A stretch of 10,577 bases of DNA from contig QJVU01000403.1 in NCBI GenBank assembly GCA_003235605.1, positions 1 to 10,577 on the forward strand, read 5' to 3'. Positions within the stretch are counted from its first letter, which is position 1; each line of letters starts with the position of its first letter. The stretch is from Planctomycetota bacterium (lineage in GTDB: Bacteria; Planctomycetota; UBA1135; UBA2386). The position numbers and the translations under genes were made by a program. The notes under the pieces were generated by a model. That model searched no databases. It was not told the DNA's origin and saw only the letters and a list, made by a program, of their open reading frames with translations. Positions 1 through 5,308 of the stretch are shown here, piece after piece.

Positions 1-947
1 ACTTCGGGGATTTCGCCCTCCGACCGTTCGCCACAGCTGCCATCACCCACTTCGACCGGACCGTCGACGGCAGCAGCCGAGAGCGCTTCCGCTTTGCCGC
101 CGGCGGGGTCCTGGGCACCAGGCTGGCCCGTACTTTCCACACCACCGACGCCAAGGACCGCGAGGTCCGGATCCAGCACGTCATGAACCCGACGGTCGAG
201 GTCTCCCACCAGTTCAAGGTGGACGGTGACCCGACCGAGTTCTTCCAGCACGACGCGATCGACGCCGCCGACGAGAGGGCGGTGATCCGTTTCGGGTTGA
301 TCAACCGCCTGAAGCACGTGCGGGAGTACGACGAGCAGGAGCTCAAAGCCGCCAGCCAGCGGAAGGACTATGCGGGCGAGACCCACACGCAGGTCCGACA
401 GGTTCTCTGGGCGGACGTCGGCCAGAGCCTGTTCCCGATCAGCGGGAGGGACAACCTGGGCCATCACCTGGGGCTCCTGGACTACGAGCTCGTCGTGCGT
501 CCGCTGGAGGAGTGGCTTCCCATCCCGAACCTGTTGTTCAAGGTCGAGGGTGAGCACGACTGGAACGAGAACGACTCACGCACCTTCAGCGCCGCACTGG
601 GCTTTGGCAAGGTTCTCGGCGTCAACTGGGCCGTGGACTACTACACCGACAGGACGACGGACGGCGCGATAGGCTACGGCGCCAGCACGGATCTGTTCGG
701 TCGCTGGCAGCTGGCAGGACGGGGGCAGTACGACTTCGAGCAGGCACAGAGCCTGAACTACTTGTTCCGCCTGGAACGCCAGGACCACGACTGGATCATC
801 GCAGCCGAGCTCGACTACGACAGCGTCACCGATGACGTCAGCTTCCACGTGACCTTCGAGCCGTCGATTGGTGGCCTGTTCAGGCGGGACCGTGGCGCGG
901 TGTACGGCGGCCGCGTGCTGCGCCCGGGTTCCAACACCTACTACTGA
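1..947 (+). CDS. lptD: LPS-assembly protein LptD-like outer-membrane barrel, 3' fragment
   Basis: The reading frame is open from base 3 to the TGA at 945-947, giving 314 visible residues; the N-terminus lies before the window, so the ATG at 183 is internal. LptD is the outer-membrane beta-barrel that inserts lipopolysaccharide into the outer leaflet, together with LptE. The fragment has the character of the LptD C-terminal barrel: alternating polar and aromatic strands, a conserved 'H..NP..E' turn soon after the window start, 'RFGLINRL' followed by a charged loop, and late strands 'GRWQLAGRGQYDF' and 'LERQDHDW' that match LptD repeats. It ends in Tyr-Tyr, as expected for an outer-membrane protein with a C-terminal aromatic residue. 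It converges on ettA with only 20 bases between stops. The family call rests on recalled pattern similarity; a different large barrel is possible but less likely. Confidence 0.8.
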   Translation, partial: FGDFALRPFATAAITHFDRTVDGSSRERFRFAAGGVLGTRLARTFHTTDAKDREVRIQHVMNPTVEVSHQFKVDGDPTEFFQHDAIDAADERAVIRFGLINRLKHVREYDEQELKAASQRKDYAGETHTQVRQVLWADVGQSLFPISGRDNLGHHLGLLDYELVVRPLEEWLPIPNLLFKVEGEHDWNENDSRTFSAALGFGKVLGVNWAVDYYTDRTTDGAIGYGASTDLFGRWQLAGRGQYDFEQAQSLNYLFRLERQDHDWIIAAELDYDSVTDDVSFHVTFEPSIGGLFRRDRGAVYGGRVLRPGSNTYY

Positions 948-967
948 GGCTGCTGGCCAGCGGGCAC

Positions 968-2557
968 CTACAGGCTGTCCAGGAACTTTCCCGGTTCGTA
1001 GTGTCCCAGGTCGATGATGCGGGAGCAGATCCGGTCCAGGAAGTACCGATCGTGGCTCACCACCACCATGCAGCCCGGAAAGCTCTGGATCCCCTCCTCC
1101 AACACCCGCAGCGTGTCCAGGTCCAGGTCATTGGTCGGCTCGTCCAACAGGATCAGGTTGCCGCCACGGCGGAGCATCTTCGCCAGCTGGACCCGGTTCC
1201 GCTGTCCGCCCGACAGGGTCCCCACCTTCTGTTGTTGGTCCGGACCCGTGAAGTTGAACTTCGCCACGTAGGACCGGCTGTTGACCATGACCTTGCCCAG
1301 CCGCAGATCATCCTGGCCATCGGAGATCTCTTCCCACACCGTCTTCTCCGGGTCCAGGGTCTCCCGCTCCTGATCCACGTGACACAGCTCCACCGTCGAC
1401 CCCAAGGTGATCCTGCCCTCGTCCGGCTGGAGCCTTCCCGTGATCAGCTTCAATAACGTCGTCTTGCCGGTGCCGTTGGGGCCCACGATGCCGAGGATGT
1501 CACCTGGCTGAAGATCGAACGAAACATGCTCGAGAACCGGACTCCCGGGTTCATAGCTGAAGCTGACGTTCTCGAACCGGAGCACCACGTCTCCGAGCCG
1601 CTTCCCAGCCGGGATGTGCAGTTCGACGGTGCCGTCGCGTTCCTCCACCTCCTGGTTGAGCATCTTGTCGTAGTTCTTGATACGGGCCTTGTTCTTGGCG
1701 GTGCGGGCCTTCGGGTTCATGCGGATCCAGTCCAGCTCCCGCTCCAAGAACTTGCCTCGACGGCGTTCCTCCTTCTCCTGTTGGGCCATGCGCTTGGACT
1801 TGGCCTCCAGGAAAGCCGAGTAGTTGCCCTTGTACGGGATCGCCCGGCCGTGGAAGATCTCCAGCATCCACTCCACGACCCGGTCGAGGAAGAACCGGTC
1901 GTGCGTCACCACGACAACCGTGCCCTTGTAGTCCGCCAGCGTCTGCTCCAGCCAGGAGACGGTTTCCACGTCCAGGTGGTTGGTGGGCTCGTCCAGGAGA
2001 AGAAGGTCGGGGTGTTCCAACAGCACCTTGCAGAGCGCGACGCGGCGGCGCTCGCCCCCCGAACACTCGCTCACGTTGGCTTCGGGAGGGGGTAGGTGCA
2101 GCTTCGTCATCGCCACCTCCAGGTGTCGGTCCAGCTCCCACCCGTCCCGGTGCTCGATCTCGTTCTGCACCTCGCCCAGCTCCTCGAAGAGCTTCTCCAT
2201 CTCAGCGTCGGCCAGGTTCTCGCCCATCCGGACCGTCAATTCCTCGTGGCGCTTCAGCATGGCCCGGATCGGCGCCACCGCCGCCTCCAGGTTCTCGAGG
2301 ACGGTCTTCCCCTCGGCAAGCTTCGGCTCCTGGGGGACGTGCCCGACGGTCAAGCCGTCCCTGGGTCGCACCACCCCTTCGTACTCCCGATCCTCTCCGG
2401 CCATCAGCCGCAGCAGCGTGGACTTGCCGGCACCGTTCACCCCGATCACGCCGATCTTGGCATTGTCCAGGAACGACAGGCTCACGTCCTTGAGGATGAC
2501 CTTCCTGCCGTGGGTCTTGGTCAGGTTCTCCAGAGAGAGGATCGGCTTCTGGCTCAT
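968..2557 (-). CDS. ettA: ABC-F translation factor, EttA type
   Basis: ABC-F proteins are soluble twin-ATPase factors that bind the ribosomal E site; EttA gates the first elongation steps according to ATP/ADP level. From the chosen ATG the protein has 529 residues. ABC1 has Walker A GVNGAGKST at 39-47, signature CSGGER at 165-170 and Walker B with DEPTNHLD at 189-196. A charged arm-like segment lies at about 93-145. The P-site tRNA interaction linker at about 245-325 contains the EttA-like 'ERELDWIR' and 'KNKARIKNY'. ABC2 has Walker A GPNGTGKTT at 359-367, LSGGQ at 448-452 and DEPTNDLD at 472-479. The ATG at 2557 is preferred because family similarity begins right after it; an in-frame GTG at 2629 would add 24 residues of non-family sequence. 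Neither start has a good Shine-Dalgarno. Two oddities: signature 1 has Cys where Leu is usual, and the protein stops soon after the second H-loop, lacking the usual C-terminal tail of roughly 25-30 residues. Confidence 0.93.
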   Translation of the reverse strand: MSQKPILSLENLTKTHGRKVILKDVSLSFLDNAKIGVIGVNGAGKSTLLRLMAGEDREYEGVVRPRDGLTVGHVPQEPKLAEGKTVLENLEAAVAPIRAMLKRHEELTVRMGENLADAEMEKLFEELGEVQNEIEHRDGWELDRHLEVAMTKLHLPPPEANVSECSGGERRRVALCKVLLEHPDLLLLDEPTNHLDVETVSWLEQTLADYKGTVVVVTHDRFFLDRVVEWMLEIFHGRAIPYKGNYSAFLEAKSKRMAQQEKEERRRGKFLERELDWIRMNPKARTAKNKARIKNYDKMLNQEVEERDGTVELHIPAGKRLGDVVLRFENVSFSYEPGSPVLEHVSFDLQPGDILGIVGPNGTGKTTLLKLITGRLQPDEGRITLGSTVELCHVDQERETLDPEKTVWEEISDGQDDLRLGKVMVNSRSYVAKFNFTGPDQQQKVGTLSGGQRNRVQLAKMLRRGGNLILLDEPTNDLDLDTLRVLEEGIQSFPGCMVVVSHDRYFLDRICSRIIDLGHYEPGKFLDSL

Positions 2558-2622
2558 GGCAGCGTCTGTGACGAGACGGCAGCGATCTTTCGGGGGCGGA
2601 AGGTAACGAAAACCGGGGGCCG

Positions 2623-2651
2623 TTGACACTCCCAGAACCGCTTCCGATCAT
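2623..2651 (+). promoter_or_regulatory. Putative sigma-70-type promoter for the tatA-like gene
   Basis: A perfect TTGACA at 2623-2628 is followed by exactly 17 bases and then GATCAT at 2646-2651, which matches four of six positions of TATAAT. The tatA ATG at 2658 lies 6 bases past the -10 element, where transcription would be expected to begin, so the mRNA may be leaderless; no Shine-Dalgarno precedes that ATG. The -10 sits inside a small inverted repeat, CCGAT-C-ATCGG, at 2644-2654. This is a pattern match only and has not been tested against background frequency. Confidence 0.4.
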
Positions 2652-2657
2652 CGGCTC

Positions 2658-3107
2658 ATGCCCGAGGCTACCGGTGCCCTGTGCCTGCCCTTGATCTTCC
2701 CCAGCGGTCAGGAATGGCTCATCATCCTGATCGTGGGGGTTCTGCTGTTCGGGCGAAGGCTTCCGGAGGTAGGCAAGCAGGTGGGCAGGCTCATCATCCA
2801 ACTGCGCCAGGGGATGCAGAAGCTCCGCGAAGAGATCGACCTGGACGCGGAGCTCCGGGACGTCCGGGAGACGGTCACGAAGGTCGATTACGACCTGCGG
2901 GAGAGTATCGACGTGGATGCCGACACGCGGCGGATCGCCACGAACCCACAAAGCCTGCTGGAGGACCTCACGGACGAGGCTCTGTCGGCTCCCGGTCCGG
3001 AAGCGTCGGACGAGGTGCAGGACATGCCGCCCCCGGCGAGTTCGCTGTTCGTCCAGGAGGCATCGGGGAGCACGGGCAACGAGGGCGAGAACGCCAGACA
3101 GGACTGA
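2658..3107 (+). CDS. tatA: Twin-arginine translocase subunit, TatA/TatE family (TatB-like tail)
   Basis: Tat translocases export folded proteins carrying a twin-arginine signal; TatA forms the pore and TatB joins TatC as receptor. The 149-residue product has a short N-terminus, one membrane helix at about 17-32, the Phe-Gly hinge at 31-32, and an amphipathic helix opening 'RRLPEVGKQVG', all TatA/E hallmarks. The helix continues as a long charged stretch to about residue 85, then a low-complexity Asp/Glu/Ser/Pro-rich tail to the end. This length and the long charged helix resemble TatB, whereas the Phe-Gly hinge resembles TatA, so the subtype is open. No tatC is nearby. The gene is divergent from ettA and converges on the GspE-N gene. 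The ATG at 2658 lacks a Shine-Dalgarno and may be leaderless; a TTG at 2691 would give a start closer to the usual TatA length before the membrane helix. Confidence 0.88.
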   Translation: MPEATGALCLPLIFPSGQEWLIILIVGVLLFGRRLPEVGKQVGRLIIQLRQGMQKLREEIDLDAELRDVRETVTKVDYDLRESIDVDADTRRIATNPQSLLEDLTDEALSAPGPEASDEVQDMPPPASSLFVQEASGSTGNEGENARQD

Positions 3108-3123
3108 TCGGAGGTGTGATCTC

Positions 3124-3142
3124 AGGCAGCTGCCCGCTGCCT
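3124..3142. terminator. Stem-loop between convergent genes, possible bidirectional terminator
   Basis: A perfect 7-bp stem, AGGCAGC at 3124-3130 and GCTGCCT at 3136-3142, encloses a 5-base loop. It lies between the tatA stop (3107) and the stop codon of the opposing GspE-N gene (3141-3143), overlapping that stop. There is no clear T-tract on either side, so intrinsic termination is plausible but not assured; it may instead act as a 3'-end stabiliser. Confidence 0.35.
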
Positions 3143-3746
3143 ACTCCTTGTTCTTGTCGAGCGAGCTGCGCACCGCCTTGTCGCCGGAGTCGAAGATGTT
3201 CATCCAGTCGCCGTTGTCATCCCCGCCGTCTGGTTCCTGCTGAGAGCGCCTTGCGGCCTGGACCTTTTTCCTCTGCGCGCTCTGGTCGAGCCAGTCCTGG
3301 AAGTCAGAGAACAGGTCGGCCAACACCTTCTTGTTTTCCGAGACCAGTCCGACATAGGGGAAGATCAAGACGCCGTGCTCCTTCTGCAACCGCTGCAACG
3401 TTGGGTAGGGCGTCAGGATCGGCATGGCCACTGTCAGAACGTCGTCGAACACGTCCAGGGGCACCATCAGCGTCTCGAACAGCACTTCCTTCTGGAGCTT
3501 GTCACGCGCCTGCGGGCTCACGTCGTAGTTGCCGGCGAGGAGGAACGGAAGCTGGAAGTTCTCCACGACCACCCGTGCCAGATCCCACTCGGAGATGTGG
3601 CCCGACGCAATCAGGTTGTCCACGAAGGGCTCGCCGTGCTTGTCCTGCACGTAGAGCGCGTCGGTGATGGTCTCGGCAGGGACCACCCGCTTCTGGGTCA
3701 GTACCTCCGCAAGGCGAATGCTGGTGAGCTTCTGGAGCCCCTTCAC
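3141..3746 (-). CDS. Free-standing GspE N-terminal (T2SSE_N / MshEN-like) domain protein
   Basis: The 201-residue protein is built on the N-terminal domain of type II secretion and type IV pilus assembly ATPases but has no ATPase domain. Residues 11-34 follow the MshEN repeat (R-L-x-x-x-L ... L-x-x-x-Q), and a second similar unit lies at about 40-69, ending 'ENFQLPFL'. Residues 103-146 ('DVLTVAMPILTPY' then a Leu-rich helix) match the second half of the domain. A charged, glycine/aspartate-rich tail fills 155-201. In some relatives this domain binds cyclic di-GMP; here two glycines of the first repeat are replaced (Ala13, Arg20), so binding is uncertain. The start is GTG, preceded by AGGGGAG only two bases away; there is no ATG before residue 94. 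It follows the transporter fusion by 59 bases on the same strand, probably in the same transcript. Its role is unknown. Confidence 0.75.
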   Translation of the reverse strand: MKGLQKLTSIRLAEVLTQKRVVPAETITDALYVQDKHGEPFVDNLIASGHISEWDLARVVVENFQLPFLLAGNYDVSPQARDKLQKEVLFETLMVPLDVFDDVLTVAMPILTPYPTLQRLQKEHGVLIFPYVGLVSENKKVLADLFSDFQDWLDQSAQRKKVQAARRSQQEPDGGDDNGDWMNIFDSGDKAVRSSLDKNKE

Positions 3747-3805
3747 ATCTCCCCTATCGTCCCCCCCTGTGACCGCTCTTGAGGTCGGGACCGGTGTCGA
3801 TGCAA

Positions 3806-5308
3806 CTAGCCGAACTGCCAGATTGTGACCATGCCATGGACTACAAGCACCGTCATCATTCCGACCACAATGCTGAGATTCACCGCACTCCCGACATCGC
3901 GGCCGGATCGTTTCGGTGACACCGCCAAGTGGAACGTCAAGACCGCCACCAGGAATCCGGACACTGCGGCCTTGAGGACGACCATCCGCAGGTCCTGGGC
4001 GCGCACCTCCAGGAAGTAGTCAGCGGCGAACCGACGCGCGGACACCCCCTCCACGAGCCATGCCATCAGCGCCGCGGACAGGGAGGCAAGGGCCACAGCT
4101 GCCAAGCTGACCACGGGAAGAGCCACCAAGAAGGCCCACACCAGCGGCGTCAGGAGGTAATCCGAGGCTCGAACCCCCATGAGTTGCAACGCTGCCACGC
4201 CGTTCTGCCGCTTCATGTTGCCGAGTCGCGCGGCGGCGCCGGCAGCCATTCGGGCGGTGAAGAAGAACCCCACCACCAGGGGGATGACCACAGCCACCAA
4301 GACCTTTCCCGCCCCGGTGAGGAGCTCATCCACGAAGGCACCGGAGAGTGGGCTGTTCTTGAGGGTGAAGTAGACCGCCAGCGCCCCCGCCAGGAACGCC
4401 GCTGCTGCCACGAACAGGATCGATTCCAGCGATGCACAGACGATGGCACGCATCACCTGGCGTGGGTAGGTCGGGGGCAGACGCCAGAGCGCCTCACCGA
4501 AGGTCTGGGTGAGGGCCCCTAGCTCCAGCAGGAGTCTCTTGATGCCCGACAAAGCCGGGTCTTGAAAGGGCGCTGGCTTCGTCCACGGCGCCGGGGACTC
4601 CTGCCCTGGAAGCTCCTGATCGGGATCCTGCAGGCGCAGGGAGCGGTTCTCGGCGTCCAGGACCAGAACCCCGTCCACCATGCCTTCGAATGCGGCTGGA
4701 TCGTGGGCTATCACCACCGTCGTGCGCTCGCCACCGTCGTGGGTCTCCCTCAAGAGGCGGGCAATGGCACGGGCCGCCCTGGCGTCGAGACCGGAGGTGG
4801 GTTCGTCGAACAGGAACAGCTCCGGCTGCGCTGCAAGAGCGCGGGCCACGGCAACCCGCTTCCGCATGCCTCCGGAGAGCAATGCCACCTCGGCAGGCGG
4901 ATCGGGCAGGCCGGCCTGGGACAGCAGGCCCATCGCGAGCTTGGGCGAGCGTCCGGCGGCCTCGAGAGCCAACTCCACGTTCTGACGCGGGGTGAGATCG
5001 TCCAAGAGCCCTTCGTCCTGCAGAACGGCAGAGACGCGTCCCCGAGCCACAGCCCCCATGCCGTTCACCGGCTCCCCGAGCACCCGAAGCTGGCCACTTG
5101 TCCTGGGCCTGGGCTCGCGGGGGTCCCACAGACCGCTGATCAGGTGCAGCAGTGTCGACTTCCCGCTGCCGCTCCGCCCACAGAGAAGGTAGAAGCCGCC
5201 GGCCGGCACCTCGAGGTCACAGCCCTGCAGGAGAACCTCCTCCCGGCCCTCCTTCCTCGTGGCGAGACCAAAGCCGCTCAGGGAGATGGCGGCCGGCGCG
5301 GCCTTCAC
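3806..5308 (-). CDS. MlaF-MlaE fusion: lipid-transport ABC ATPase joined to its permease
   Basis: This 500-residue protein should be the inner-membrane engine of an MCE-type lipid transporter, moving phospholipid or a similar lipid between inner membrane and periplasm. The N-terminal half is a complete ABC ATPase: Walker A GRSGSGKST at 44-52, Q-loop Gln97, signature LSGGM at 144-148, Walker B ending DEP at 168-170, D-loop SGLD at 172-175 and H-loop His202. 'LSGGMRKR' is typical of MlaF rather than of drug exporters. A proline- and acid-rich linker at about 225-255 leads to an MlaE-type permease with hydrophobic segments at about 292-316, 333-352, 385-418, 442-465 and 474-497. The family core is at 352-388 ('ARMAAGAAARLGNM' ... 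'LQLMGVRASDYLLTP'). In most bacteria these are two genes. The GTG start overlaps the MCE stop as GTGA, with GAGG eight bases upstream of it. Arg361 replaces the Glu usual in the permease motif. Confidence 0.88.
   Translation of the reverse strand: MKAAPAAISLSGFGLATRKEGREEVLLQGCDLEVPAGGFYLLCGRSGSGKSTLLHLISGLWDPREPRPRTSGQLRVLGEPVNGMGAVARGRVSAVLQDEGLLDDLTPRQNVELALEAAGRSPKLAMGLLSQAGLPDPPAEVALLSGGMRKRVAVARALAAQPELFLFDEPTSGLDARAARAIARLLRETHDGGERTTVVIAHDPAAFEGMVDGVLVLDAENRSLRLQDPDQELPGQESPAPWTKPAPFQDPALSGIKRLLLELGALTQTFGEALWRLPPTYPRQVMRAIVCASLESILFVAAAAFLAGALAVYFTLKNSPLSGAFVDELLTGAGKVLVAVVIPLVVGFFFTARMAAGAAARLGNMKRQNGVAALQLMGVRASDYLLTPLVWAFLVALPVVSLAAVALASLSAALMAWLVEGVSARRFAADYFLEVRAQDLRMVVLKAAVSGFLVAVLTFHLAVSPKRSGRDVGSAVNLSIVVGMMTVLVVHGMVTIWQFG

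Noticed and set aside
183..185. ATG as start of the lptD-like gene
   Set aside because: The same frame is open to the window edge and the upstream residues continue the barrel pattern, so the gene starts outside the window.
952..961. Palindrome GCTGGCCAGC between lptD and ettA stops, considered as a terminator
   Set aside because: It has no loop, forms only a 5-bp arm and has no T-tract; too weak to call.
1526..2626. Several long plus-strand open frames opposite ettA
   Set aside because: They lie antisense to an intact ABC-F gene, show no family resemblance and are explained by its codon bias.
2627..2629. GTG as start of ettA
   Set aside because: It would add 24 residues unlike any EttA N-terminus, has no convincing ribosome-binding site and overlaps the -35 element of the putative tatA promoter; the ATG at 2557 begins family similarity.
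2681..3667. 328-codon plus-strand open frame covering tatA and the GspE-N gene
   Set aside because: The product is Arg/Pro/Ser-rich low-complexity sequence and conflicts with two recognisable proteins in other frames.
3747..3805. 59-base gap between mlaFE and the GspE-N gene, considered for a promoter
   Set aside because: A run of seven cytosines (3761-3767) and a weak 4-bp inverted repeat (3771-3786) are present, but no credible -35/-10 pair was seen on the minus strand.
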